A stretch of DNA of 13,509 bases, from contig DIWN01000079.1 of NCBI GenBank assembly GCA_002423495.1, positions 1-13,509 on the forward strand. The letters are read 5' to 3'. This document shows, in pieces, positions 6,881 through 13,509 of this stretch. Every line of letters starts with the position of its first letter. The stretch's first letter is position 1. The stretch comes from Anaerolineaceae bacterium UBA6105. GTDB lineage: Bacteria > Chloroflexota > Anaerolineae > Anaerolineales > Anaerolineaceae. The position numbers were made by a program, and so were the translations under genes. Under the pieces are notes generated by a model that saw only the letters and a list, made by a program, of their open reading frames with translations, was not told the DNA's origin and searched no databases.

Positions 6881-7666
6881 ATGGATGCCCCCGTCGAAAA
6901 TAATAAAGAAGAAACAAAGATCAAGCCTAAAGATAAATTCGAAGGGAAGGTCTTGAAGATCTCGTTGCAAGGCGCTCTGATTGCCATTGACAATCCGTTG
7001 CCGGCATTCCTGCATATTTCTCAGGTCACTGATCCCAAGAATCCTGATGCTGTTTTGAAATCACTTGAAGATGTACTCAAGGTCGATGATGTCGTAACAG
7101 TTTGGGTACGCCGTGTCCTTAAGGACCACATTGAGCTGACCATGCGTGAGCCTCTGGCTTATGAGTGGCGCGAATTGGCGCCAGACATGGTTGTGCACGG
7201 CAAAGTTTTGCGCTTGGAATCATTTGGCGCTTTCGTGGAAATTGGTGCTGAACGCCCTGGTTTGATCCACGTAAGTGAACTTTCGCACAGCTATGTGCGC
7301 ACGCCAAACGAAGTCGTCAAAGTAGGCGATGAGTTGGATGTGAAAGTTCTGGAAGTTGACCGCCGCAAGAAGCAGATAAAACTCAGCCTCAAGGCTCTGT
7401 TGGAAGCTCCTGAAGAATTGTACTCAGAACCAAAGCGTTCCGGTCGCAAGGGCAAAGCTCAGAAGCAGGAAGTTTTTGAAGAAACAACTGAGGAAACCAT
7501 TCCTGATCCCACCTACATGGAAATTGCACTGCGCAAAGCCATGGACAAGGCTGAACAGCGTTTGCCTGAGATCGAAAGCCGTGTAAAGAAATCCAAATCC
7601 TTCAGCAGTGAAGCGGATGAAATCTTTGAAAGAACGATGCAAAACAAGATAAATGACAAGGATTAA
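6881..7666 (+). CDS. S1 RNA-binding domain protein (two S1 repeats), ribosomal protein S1-like
   Basis: The 261-residue protein has an acidic/lysine-rich N-terminus, then two S1 OB-fold domains. The first is at about 18-90 (GKVLKISLQGALIAIDNPLPAFLHISQV...), the second at about 102-172 (VVHGKVLRLESFGAFVEIGAERPGLIHVSELSHS ... VKVLEVDRRKKQIKLSLK). A highly charged, probably flexible tail of about 90 residues follows. The second domain is the more canonical. Bacterial S1 usually has four to six repeats, so this is either a short S1 paralogue or an RNA-binding regulator; ribosome binding is not shown. GGAG lies 9 nt before the ATG. It has its own strong promoter and is followed 43 nt later by a hairpin terminator, so it is probably monocistronic, possibly reading into pyrG. 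Confidence 0.9.
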   Translation: MDAPVENNKEETKIKPKDKFEGKVLKISLQGALIAIDNPLPAFLHISQVTDPKNPDAVLKSLEDVLKVDDVVTVWVRRVLKDHIELTMREPLAYEWRELAPDMVVHGKVLRLESFGAFVEIGAERPGLIHVSELSHSYVRTPNEVVKVGDELDVKVLEVDRRKKQIKLSLKALLEAPEELYSEPKRSGRKGKAQKQEVFEETTEETIPDPTYMEIALRKAMDKAEQRLPEIESRVKKSKSFSSEADEIFERTMQNKINDKD

Positions 7667-7709
7667 GATGCGCGACGCCAAGCGAGTGCGTATATTCTAA
7701 AAAGCAAGC

Positions 7710-7749
7710 CGGGGAGGTGCTGGAGTAAACAGCCCTCCCCGTTACTTTT
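7710..7749 (+). terminator. Rho-independent terminator / possible pyrG attenuator hairpin
   Basis: CGGGGAGG pairs with CCTCCCCG, and after a single bulged T an inner GCTG pairs with CAGC around a 7-nt loop (GAGTAAA). The stem (7710-7741) is followed by TTACTTTTA. It ends the S1-gene transcript. The T-tract ends only 28 nt before the pyrG ATG. Confidence 0.85.
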
Positions 7750-7777
7750 AAATTAATGGATTGATTTTGGAGGTCTG

Positions 7778-9421
7778 ATGGCAACAAAGCTGATATTCTT
7801 TACTGGCGGGGTGATCTCCTCTGTGGGGAAGGGCGTGACTGCCTCGTCGGTTGGCAGGCTGCTTAAAGCCCGGGGGTTTGATGTCACAATTCAAAAGCTG
7901 GACCCATACCTGAACGTAGATCCAGGTACGCTCAGTCCTTATCAGCACGGTGAAGTCTTCGTTTTGGATGACGGCTCAGAAACTGATTTGGATTTGGGGC
8001 ATTACGAACGTTTTTGTGACCTTCATCTAAAAAGAACCAGCACAGTCACAACTGGTCAGGTTTATGAAGAAGTGATCAATCGTGAGCGGTGCGGGGATTA
8101 CCTCGGCGGTACCATCCAGGTTATCCCGCATATCACGAATGAGATCAAACGGCGGGTGGAGTTACTGATACGCTCGACAGATGCAGATATTGCTCTTATA
8201 GAAGTCGGTGGAACAGTCGGCGACATTGAGGGTCAGCCTTTCCTGGAAGCCATCCGGGAACTGCGAAACGATCTGGGTCGTGAAAACACAGCTTTTGTGC
8301 ACATCACCTGGCTGCCTTACCTGCGCGCCACCAATGAGACCAAAACCAAACCCACCCAACACTCTGTGCGTGAATTGCGATCTGTAGGCATCTTGCCGGA
8401 TATGATCATTGCCCGCAGCGATTTTCCGTTTGAAAAGGAACTTTCCCGCAAAATTTCTCAGTTTTGTGACGTTCGCGAAGAAGCTGTGATACCCCTGGTG
8501 ACAGCCGATTTGTTGTATGAAATTCCACTGATCCTTGAGGAAGCTCATGTTGCCGACATCCTCCTGGAGCGGCTGGCACTGGAACCCAAACATCCTCCGA
8601 AGCTCCAAGGCTGGAAAACGATGGTCGCGGAGCTCAAAAGCCAGAAGCCCAGCATCAAAGTTGGGCTGGTGGGTAAGTATGTTGAGCTGCATGATGCCTA
8701 CTTGAGTGTCAGAGAAGCCCTTAACCATGCCGCACTTTATTATGGGGTGGGTGTGGACTTGCAGTGGATTTCCTCGACAGATGTCGAAAAGAGCAACGGG
8801 CAGGAATTGCTTGTCGGTCTGGATGCCATCCTAGTTCCTGGCGGATTTGGCAGTCGGGGGGTTGAAGGGAAAGTATTGGCGGCGCAGTATGCGCGGGAAA
8901 ATAAGATCCCCTACTTGGGACTCTGCCTGGGTTTGCAGGTGATGATGATCGAATTCGCCCGCAACGTGTTGGGTTTAAAAGAGGCAAATTCTGCTGAATT
9001 TGACAAGCTCACCCCTGACCCGGTTATTGACCTGATGCTGGAACAACGTGGCTTAAGTCAGATGGGCGGCACGATGCGGTTGGGTCTTTACCCCTGCCAC
9101 ATCAAACCCAACACCAAGGCTCAGGATTTGTTCCAGGCGGATGTAATCCAGGAGCGCCACCGCCACCGCTACGAAGTCAATAACGACTATCGCAAGCAGT
9201 TTGAAGAAAGCGGCATGGTCTTTTCGGGTTTGTCTCCGGATGGCGTGTTGGTGGAGATGGCAGAGTTGAGCGACCATCCATACATGGTGGCTTCTCAGTT
9301 CCATCCTGAGTTTTTATCGCGCCCTAACAGGGCACACCCTCTCTTTCTTGGATTGATTGAAGCGGCATGCAGAAAAGCCGGCTTACCGGACCAAAAGGTT
9401 AACCTTGACTTCACGAACTGA
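7778..9421 (+). CDS. pyrG: CTP synthase
   Basis: Makes CTP from UTP, ATP and glutamine, the last step of pyrimidine nucleotide synthesis. The 547-residue protein has the N-terminal synthetase domain, with P-loop-like GGVISSVGKGVTASSVGRLL (10-29), DPYLNVDPGTLSPYQHGEV (42-60) and GGTVGDIEGQPFLEA (144-158). The C-terminal class I glutamine amidotransferase domain has nucleophile C383 in GLCLGLQ and the H509/E511 pair in QFHPEF, so both activities appear intact. Length matches the family (about 540). GGAGGT lies just upstream of the ATG. No clear promoter fits between the upstream hairpin and the start codon, so expression may depend on transcription passing that hairpin. eno follows after 50 nt with its own -10 box. 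Confidence 0.98.
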   Translation: MATKLIFFTGGVISSVGKGVTASSVGRLLKARGFDVTIQKLDPYLNVDPGTLSPYQHGEVFVLDDGSETDLDLGHYERFCDLHLKRTSTVTTGQVYEEVINRERCGDYLGGTIQVIPHITNEIKRRVELLIRSTDADIALIEVGGTVGDIEGQPFLEAIRELRNDLGRENTAFVHITWLPYLRATNETKTKPTQHSVRELRSVGILPDMIIARSDFPFEKELSRKISQFCDVREEAVIPLVTADLLYEIPLILEEAHVADILLERLALEPKHPPKLQGWKTMVAELKSQKPSIKVGLVGKYVELHDAYLSVREALNHAALYYGVGVDLQWISSTDVEKSNGQELLVGLDAILVPGGFGSRGVEGKVLAAQYARENKIPYLGLCLGLQVMMIEFARNVLGLKEANSAEFDKLTPDPVIDLMLEQRGLSQMGGTMRLGLYPCHIKPNTKAQDLFQADVIQERHRHRYEVNNDYRKQFEESGMVFSGLSPDGVLVEMAELSDHPYMVASQFHPEFLSRPNRAHPLFLGLIEAACRKAGLPDQKVNLDFTN

Positions 9422-9434
9422 GGTCGGGATAGGC

Positions 9435-9440
9435 TATAAT
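9435..9440 (+). promoter_or_regulatory. -10 box of a probable eno promoter
   Basis: A perfect TATAAT lies 31 nt upstream of the eno ATG. The best -35-like hexamer, TTGACT at 9405-9410, is 24 nt away, which is too far, so the -35 is weak or absent. Transcription would begin near 9447. Confidence 0.45.
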
Positions 9441-9471
9441 TTATCAATAGAAAAATAGAAGGAAGGTATAG

Positions 9472-10767
9472 ATGGACACAACAATCGAATATATCAATGC
9501 AATAGAAATCCTTGACTCCCGTGGCAATCCCACTGTGGAAGTCGAAGTTATCCTGGCTGACGGCAGTTTTGGGCGTGCAGCCGTACCATCTGGCGCTTCA
9601 ACCGGCATCCATGAAGCGCTCGAACTGCGCGATGGCGACAAGGCTCGTTATAACGGTAAGGGCGTACTGAAAGCTGTTGAGAATGTCAATAACGAAATCG
9701 CCGATGAGCTGCTGGGCGTGGACGCGCTTGAGCAAAAGGCAATCGACGAATTGCTGCTTGAGCTCGATGGCACCCCTAACAAGGCTAACTTTGGCGCCAA
9801 TGCCATTTTGGGCACCAGTTTGGCTGTCGCGAAAGCAGCGGCCGCCTCTTTGGGTTTGCCTCTCTATCGCTATCTCGGTGGTGTTTATGCCCACGTGCTG
9901 CCTGTGCCGATGATGAACATCCTTAACGGCGGGGCACATACTGGCTGGCAGTCAACTGATGCCCAGGAGTTTATGGTGATGCCTTTAGGTGCGCCAAGCT
10001 TTGCTGAAGGTCTCCGTTGGGGTGCTGAAATTTACGCCTCGCTCAAGACCGTGCTCAAGAGCAAAGGTTACACCACCCTGGTTGGCGACGAAGGCGGGTT
10101 TGCCCCCGCGCTGAGCGCCAACAATGAAGCTGTGGAACTGATCCTTGAGGCCATCGAAAAAGCGGGTTACAAAGCCGGTAAGGACGTGGCGATCGCGCTT
10201 GACCCTGCTGCCTCCGAGTTCTATGAGGAAGAATCCAAGCTCTACAACCTCCGCAAGGAAGGCCGCAAGCTGACCTCCGACCAGATGGTGGAGTTCTGGA
10301 CCAACTGGATCAACCAGTACCCGATCGTTTCGATCGAAGACGGTTTTGCCCAGGACGACTGGGAAGGCTGGAAGAACTTCACAGCCCTCAACGGTCATCG
10401 TTTGCAAATCGTGGGTGATGACCTGCTCGTGACCAATCCCGAGCGTGTGGCGAGAGCCATCGAAGAGAAAGCTTGCAACTCGCTGCTGGTCAAAGTCAAC
10501 CAGATCGGATCTCTGACCGAAACAATGAAAGCCGTCAGCATGGTTCAGAATAACGGCTGGCGCGCAGTCTGCTCGCACCGCTCGGGTGAGACGGAAGACA
10601 GCACGATCGCCGACCTGGTCGTGGCGATGAACATGGGTCAGATCAAGACTGGTGCTCCGGCACGCTCTGACCGTGTGGCAAAGTACAACCAGTTGCTGCG
10701 GATCGAACAGGAACTGGATCTGACAGCTAAGTATGCTGGCTGGGATGCCCTGGCGATCAAGTTCTAA
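9472..10767 (+). CDS. eno: Enolase (phosphopyruvate hydratase)
   Basis: Interconverts 2-phosphoglycerate and phosphoenolpyruvate in glycolysis, and is often also part of the RNA degradosome. The 431-residue protein has the mobile loop SGAST (40-44), GGAH (153-156), catalytic E207 in GDEGG (205-209) and magnesium ligands D244 (ALDPAASEF), E289 (SIEDGF) and D316 (VGDDLL). Also present are catalytic K341 (VKVNQIGSLTET) and the signature SHRSGETEDSTIADL (368-382). The stretch after GGAH reads TGWQSTDAQEF, one residue longer than the ADNNVDIQEF form of E. coli, a lineage variation near the active site. AAGGAAGG lies 5 nt before the ATG. A strong terminator follows 19 nt after the stop, so the transcript ends here. 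Confidence 0.98.
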   Translation: MDTTIEYINAIEILDSRGNPTVEVEVILADGSFGRAAVPSGASTGIHEALELRDGDKARYNGKGVLKAVENVNNEIADELLGVDALEQKAIDELLLELDGTPNKANFGANAILGTSLAVAKAAAASLGLPLYRYLGGVYAHVLPVPMMNILNGGAHTGWQSTDAQEFMVMPLGAPSFAEGLRWGAEIYASLKTVLKSKGYTTLVGDEGGFAPALSANNEAVELILEAIEKAGYKAGKDVAIALDPAASEFYEEESKLYNLRKEGRKLTSDQMVEFWTNWINQYPIVSIEDGFAQDDWEGWKNFTALNGHRLQIVGDDLLVTNPERVARAIEEKACNSLLVKVNQIGSLTETMKAVSMVQNNGWRAVCSHRSGETEDSTIADLVVAMNMGQIKTGAPARSDRVAKYNQLLRIEQELDLTAKYAGWDALAIKF

Positions 10768-10786
10768 AATTTCCTTTTGGCACCTT

Positions 10787-10817
10787 GCATCCCCTCCTCG
10801 CGAGGGGATGCTTTTTT
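10787..10817 (+). terminator. Rho-independent terminator of eno
   Basis: GCATCCCCTC (10787-10796) and GAGGGGATGC (10802-10811) form a perfect 10-bp stem with a 5-nt loop, directly followed by six T residues. It starts 19 nt after the eno stop. Confidence 0.95.
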
Positions 10818-10846
10818 AACTTTCCAAGTTGCCCTCAGCTTGTCTC

Positions 10847-10855
10847 TGGTAAACT
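10847..10855 (+). promoter_or_regulatory. Extended -10 promoter candidate for the uracil-DNA glycosylase gene
   Basis: TGGTAAACT is an extended -10 (TGn plus TAAACT). It ends 6 nt before the ATG at 10862, so transcription would begin at or beside the start codon. A poor -35 (TTGCCC at 10829-10834) lies 15 nt upstream. There is no useful Shine-Dalgarno, since TTGGA directly abuts the ATG. Confidence 0.35.
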
Positions 10856-10861
10856 TTTGGA

Positions 10862-11542
10862 ATGGAAAAAACACTGGAGACTATTGAACAAGAAGTGATT
10901 ACCTGCCGGAAGTGCCCCCGGCTGGTGGAATGGCGCGAGGAGGTCGCGCGTGTGAAACGCAAAGCCTATCGCGACCAGGAGTACTGCGGCAAACCAGTGC
11001 CGGGGTTTGGCGATCCTGATGCGAGAATTCTGGTTTTAGGTTTGGCACCGGGCGCGCATGGTTCCAACCGCACCGGGAGGATGTTTACGGGGGATGGTTC
11101 AGGGAATTTCCTCTATCCCGCGCTTTTCCGGGCAGGTTTTGCCAATAAGCCGGATGCGATGGCGATTGGGGATGGGATGGTTTTGAAAGACGTCTTCATC
11201 TCGGCGGTCTGCCGCTGTGCTCCGCCTGCGAATAAACCCACCAGGGAGGAAATTTTTAACTGCCTGCCCTGGTTAGCAAGCGAAATGCAGGCATTATCGC
11301 ACCTGCAGGGGGTGGTGGTGTTGGGAAAGATCGCTTTGGATGGCCTGCTGAACATGCCTGCTTTCGCCGAGTTGCCTAAAAAGCAGTTTCCTTTTGGGCA
11401 TGATCGTTTTTATGAAACACCGGCGGGGTTGCCGTGGATTCTTTGCTCCTATCACCCCAGCCTTCAAAACACGCAAACCGGACGTCTGACTGAAGATATG
11501 TTTGACCAGATCTGGCAAAAGGCGAAGGGTTATCTAAAATAG
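10862..11542 (+). CDS. udgB: Type-5 uracil-DNA glycosylase (UDGb), iron-sulfur type
   Basis: Removes uracil and other deaminated bases from DNA at the start of base excision repair. The 226-residue product has the family 5 motif GLAPGAHG (60-67) followed by SNRTGRMFTGDGSGNFLY. The second motif is SYHPSLQNTQTGRLTEDM (196-213) with H198. Cysteines C15, C18 (CRKC), C119 (RCAPPANKP) and C134 (FNCLPWL) are placed to hold the 4Fe-4S cluster of families 4 and 5. Family 5 lacks the polar motif-A residue of other families and acts more broadly, for example on hypoxanthine. Length fits the family. The gene stands alone between the eno terminator and a repeat-filled convergent spacer. It has no clear Shine-Dalgarno and may be leaderless. 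Confidence 0.92.
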   Translation: MEKTLETIEQEVITCRKCPRLVEWREEVARVKRKAYRDQEYCGKPVPGFGDPDARILVLGLAPGAHGSNRTGRMFTGDGSGNFLYPALFRAGFANKPDAMAIGDGMVLKDVFISAVCRCAPPANKPTREEIFNCLPWLASEMQALSHLQGVVVLGKIALDGLLNMPAFAELPKKQFPFGHDRFYETPAGLPWILCSYHPSLQNTQTGRLTEDMFDQIWQKAKGYLK

Positions 11543-11553
11543 CTGGACTTTGA

Positions 11554-11678
11554 TCGTGCCGGCGTCCTCGCCGAGCATGTGATCTGACCGTAGGTCTCAA
11601 ATTGGTATGGGACGCCTTAGGCGACATGCTGTGCTCGGGCAGGCGCCCGGCACAATCGTGTGTTGATAGGCAGATCGC
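11554..11678. repeat. Long structured intergenic repeat, copy 1
   Basis: A 125-bp element about 85% identical by hand count (19 differences, no gaps) to copy 2 at 11752-11876. It contains near-complementary ends (GTGCCGG at 11556-11562 and CCGGCAC from 11647; CGAGCA and TGCTCG further in) and a central small hairpin GACGCC-TTA-GGCG. The most conserved block is CTGACCGTAGGTCTC. It lies 11 nt past the uracil-DNA glycosylase stop in a convergent spacer and has no coding appearance. Confidence 0.85.
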
Positions 11679-11699
11679 CATGCTTCGCTCGCGATAACG
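11669..11699. repeat. Short palindrome-like repeat, unit 1
   Basis: GGCAGATCGC, then CATGCTTCG, then CTCGCGATAACG. It is the most degenerate of three units (ATAACG for ATGACA). It overlaps the right end of long repeat copy 1. The arms GATCGC and GCGAT are inverted. On the minus strand it reads in the widespread GTCATCGCGAGC...GCGATCTGCC pattern. Confidence 0.7.
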
Positions 11700-11707
11700 G
11701 ATTTAGG

Positions 11708-11742
11708 GGCAGATCGCCGTACTCTGCCTCGCTCGCGATGAC
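11708..11742. repeat. Short palindrome-like repeat, unit 2
   Basis: GGCAGATCGCCGTACTC followed by TGCCTCGCTCGCGATGACA. It is a tandem neighbour of unit 1, sitting between the two long repeats. The ends are the same as unit 3 and the middle differs. Confidence 0.7.
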
Positions 11743-11751
11743 AAGAAAAGG

Positions 11752-11876
11752 TCGTGCCTGCGTCCCCGCCGAGCACGCGGGCTGACCGTAGGTCTCCGGT
11801 TGGTATTGGACGCCGGAGGCGAGAAGCTGTGCTCGGGCTGGAGCCCGGCACAATCGTGTTTTAATGGGCAGATCGC
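11752..11876. repeat. Long structured intergenic repeat, copy 2
   Basis: The same length and orientation as copy 1. Several differences fall in stem positions and partly keep pairing: the central hairpin loop is GGA instead of TTA with GCC/GGC kept, and the distal arm reads CTGGAGCC rather than CAGGCGCC. Both copies run into a GGCAGATCGC block that begins a short repeat unit. Confidence 0.85.
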
Positions 11877-11902
11877 TTCGCAAAGGAGGCTCGCGATGAC
11901 AG
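11866..11902. repeat. Short palindrome-like repeat, unit 3
   Basis: GGGCAGATCGCTTCG, then CAAAGGAGG, then CTCGCGATGACAGG. It overlaps the right end of long repeat copy 2 exactly as unit 1 does copy 1, so long plus short appears to be a composite unit. It ends 12 nt before the Sir2 stop codon. Confidence 0.7.
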
Positions 11903-11913
11903 GAAATTGATTA

Positions 11914-12645
11914 TTAGCGAGAAATTTCGGTGAGAACTTCGCCGATATCGCCGTGGAAAACGTATTGTGCCTGGTGGTCATAGGGGGTGGGATCGCGGTT
12001 GATCAGGATCAGGCAATCCCCGCGAAAGTAATCCAACAGACCAGCTGCCGGGTAGACGACCAGAGATGAACCCCCCACGATCAAATAATCAGCCTGTCGG
12101 ACGGCCTCCATGCTGGCTGTGAGCACCTCCGGGTCCAGCTGCTCGCCATAGAGCACCACGTCCGGACGTACCAAACCGCCGCAGACCTCGCAGCGCGGTG
12201 TTGTTTGCTGAGAGTAGACTTGCTCTGCCGGGAAATTGCGATGGCAGCGCATGCAATAGAAACGTTCCATGCTACCGTGGATCTCATGCACGACTTTTGA
12301 CCCGGCTTTTTGATGCAATCCGTCGATGTTTTGCGTGATTACGGCTTGGAGTTTCCCTCGTTTTTCCATATCCGCAAGGGCATAATGGGCTGCGTTTGGC
12401 TTCGCGTCGGGATAGTAGAGTGAACTGCGAAGAAAAGCGTAGAACTCGTCCGGGTGGCGCAGAAAAAAATGATTGCTGAGCATGGTCTCGGGGGTGTAAC
12501 GCGAACCGGTAATTTGATTGTACAGACCAGTCGCGCTGCGGAAATCCGGAATTCCTGAAGCTGTTGACACTCCTGCGCCGCCAAAGAATACTGCTTCCCG
12601 GCTGGTTTTCAGTCGTTCCCGTGCTAATTCCAGGGTTTGGTTCAC
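11914..12645 (-). CDS. Sir2-family NAD-dependent protein deacylase
   Basis: Removes acyl groups from lysines using NAD+, giving nicotinamide and O-acetyl-ADP-ribose. The 243-residue protein has the Rossmann motif GAGVSTASGIPDFRS (23-37), TQNIDGLH (104-111), catalytic H123 in EIHGS, zinc cysteines C131/C134 and C152/C155, and the NAD-binding GGSSL (191-195). FRSATGLYN resembles the bacterial class U/SrtN type; I see no clear Tyr-x-x-Arg pair typical of desuccinylases. The start is GTG at 12645, overlapping the upstream gene's TGA by 4 nt (GTGA), with GGAAAG 6 nt before it. It is probably co-transcribed with the FUSC-like gene. The repeat cluster follows its stop, and no classical terminator is visible. 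Confidence 0.95.
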   Translation of the reverse strand: MNQTLELARERLKTSREAVFFGGAGVSTASGIPDFRSATGLYNQITGSRYTPETMLSNHFFLRHPDEFYAFLRSSLYYPDAKPNAAHYALADMEKRGKLQAVITQNIDGLHQKAGSKVVHEIHGSMERFYCMRCHRNFPAEQVYSQQTTPRCEVCGGLVRPDVVLYGEQLDPEVLTASMEAVRQADYLIVGGSSLVVYPAAGLLDYFRGDCLILINRDPTPYDHQAQYVFHGDIGEVLTEISR

Positions 12646-13304
12646 TTACTGCTTTCCGGTCGTTTTCCTGTCAATTCTGGTTTGGCTATTTCAAGATTAC
12701 TGGAGGCAGGAACAACCTGCGAAATGTCCACATGCCCCAGTCGCTTGCCTATCTTGTTGAGAATTGGCAACCAGTTGATAAAAAGCGCGACGCCGATGCC
12801 GATCAGGGTGCCGACCACGCGTTCAATCGTGTAAACAAGGGGATTGGTTTCGCCGGCATTAATGACAACAAGTAAAAACACAACCACGGTAATGGCAAGC
12901 CCGCCCTGTTTTTTGAGGGCGATGATGATTATCATCAACGGCAAGGTCATTACCCCGATCAGGATAAAGTAACTCAGGGTGTCCAGGCTCATTTGCAATT
13001 GTTGATAGAAAACAGTGATGAACAGGAAACTATAAAGACCCGCGATCAGCGTGCCGATCGTCCGATCTCCAGCGGTTTTGAAGGTGGATTTCAAGGTTGG
13101 CTGCATGCAGACGATTGCGGCAATGCTGGAGTGGTAGGGCATGTCTGTACCGCGGAAGTATTCGATGATGAGGCAGATGGTGATGGCAAGACAGGTTTTG
13201 ATGACCCGCATGCCGGGAGAATTGCTGATGAGGAATGAGGTAAATCGCTGCCAGACAGAGTTTTCTTGCATAGTGTTCAACCCATGTTTGTGTGGTGTAA
13301 CCAT
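12642..13304 (-). CDS. FUSC/aromatic acid exporter-type membrane protein
   Basis: A 220-residue integral membrane protein with about six hydrophobic segments (about 34-49, 58-70, 83-100, 109-130, 136-150, 161-179) and a polar C-terminal tail. Two internal repeats carry the family signature: AGDRTIGTLIAG (78-89) and ERVVGTLIGIGVALFINWL (161-179). This matches half-size FUSC/ArAE membrane domains, related to exporters of aromatic acids and similar compounds; the substrate is unknown. No large cytoplasmic domain is present, so it may act as an oligomer. The start is uncertain: ATG 13304 and ATG 13271 (residue 12) both lack a good Shine-Dalgarno, and the shorter form fits the family equally well. 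Its stop overlaps the GTG of the Sir2 gene. Confidence 0.82.
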   Translation of the reverse strand: MVTPHKHGLNTMQENSVWQRFTSFLISNSPGMRVIKTCLAITICLIIEYFRGTDMPYHSSIAAIVCMQPTLKSTFKTAGDRTIGTLIAGLYSFLFITVFYQQLQMSLDTLSYFILIGVMTLPLMIIIIALKKQGGLAITVVVFLLVVINAGETNPLVYTIERVVGTLIGIGVALFINWLPILNKIGKRLGHVDISQVVPASSNLEIAKPELTGKRPESSK

Positions 13305-13509
13305 GATAACCGATTAACAAAAAGTGGGGAGCAGGAGCGATCGGGTGAGTCAATATTGATCACTCTTGGGCAAAAAACAAACAGGGCTGCAGCTCCTTTA
13401 CCAGGAATGAAGGCTATCTCGACTAATACGATAAGATGCGCGGTTGATGGTCGCCTTACTTCGCATAAGCAGGCGGTTATTTTCCGTTTAGATATGACCA
13501 ACCCCCTGT
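13305..13509. other. Non-coding window end upstream of the FUSC-like gene
   Basis: The region upstream of the minus-strand FUSC-like gene should hold its promoter, but no convincing -35/-10 pair was found. A TTGACT on the minus strand near 13352 has no -10 at usable distance. A weak bulged hairpin (CGCC/GGCG with TTA/TAA) lies at about 13450-13475. I see no supported gene. Confidence 0.4.

Noticed and set aside
11554..11902. CRISPR array
   Set aside because: Only two long copies and three short ones, with unequal spacing, imperfect identity and no spacer-repeat regularity; no cas genes are nearby.
11597..11981. Several overlapping minus-strand open frames of 84-92 codons containing SEAWRS-like peptides
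   Set aside because: They lie on the long and short repeats, overlap each other in several frames, and match the known spurious translation of short palindromic repeats. One also runs into the Sir2 gene.
11914..12645. Sir2 gene as part of an antiphage system
   Set aside because: It is a short stand-alone deacylase with an intact zinc finger and no fused or adjacent effector domain; the neighbour is an exporter-type membrane protein.
13450..13475. Hairpin CGCC/GGCG with TTA/TAA as a terminator
   Set aside because: The stem is short with a three-base bulge, the T-tract is weak, and no upstream plus-strand gene is present.
13277..13501. Minus-strand frame of 74 codons at the window end
   Set aside because: No recognisable domain, no Shine-Dalgarno, and it overlaps the start of the FUSC-like gene.

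Overview
This 13.5 kb window is a bacterial chromosome segment made mostly of housekeeping genes on both strands. Moderate GC, clear Shine-Dalgarno sites on many genes, a type-5 uracil-DNA glycosylase, a lamin-tail protein next to dnaX, and intergenic repeats whose spurious translations contain SEAW-type peptides together suggest Chloroflexota, probably Anaerolineae. That placement is an inference from family content; no search was run.

Region 1 (1-2811, minus strand) is a DNA-maintenance operon in the order lamin-tail membrane protein, dnaX, ybaB, recR. Its genes are 12 nt apart, overlapping by one base, and 5 nt apart. recR is cut off by the window edge. A 327-nt spacer (2812-3138) follows, holding an imperfect inverted repeat and a strong hairpin terminator.

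Region 2 (3139-4395, minus) is a two-gene unit: an Apt-like phosphoribosyltransferase, then a protein joining a HicB-like N-terminus to a DinB-like four-helix domain. It is divergent from region 3 across a spacer with an orphan perfect hairpin.

Region 3 (4626-6731, plus) contains an O6-alkylguanine-DNA alkyltransferase, era and a lysoplasmalogenase-family membrane protein. The reading frames overlap, so they are probably co-transcribed and translationally coupled.

Region 4 (6815-11542, plus) carries single housekeeping genes with their own signals. A two-domain S1 RNA-binding protein sits behind a near-consensus promoter. pyrG lies behind a terminator-like hairpin that may act as an attenuator. 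eno has a TATAAT box and a canonical terminator. A type-5 uracil-DNA glycosylase may be leaderless.

Region 5 (11543-11913) is a convergent spacer almost filled by two ~85% identical 125-bp structured repeats and three copies of a short palindrome-like repeat. Region 6 (11914-13304, minus) is a FUSC/aromatic-acid-exporter-type membrane protein overlapping a Sir2 deacylase by 4 nt. The last 205 nt hold no supported gene.

I see no CRISPR array, phage, toxin-antitoxin locus or defence system. The least explained signals are the composite repeat cluster, the orphan hairpin at 4474-4506, the pyrG leader hairpin, the missing arginine finger in the alkyltransferase, and the HicB-DinB fusion.
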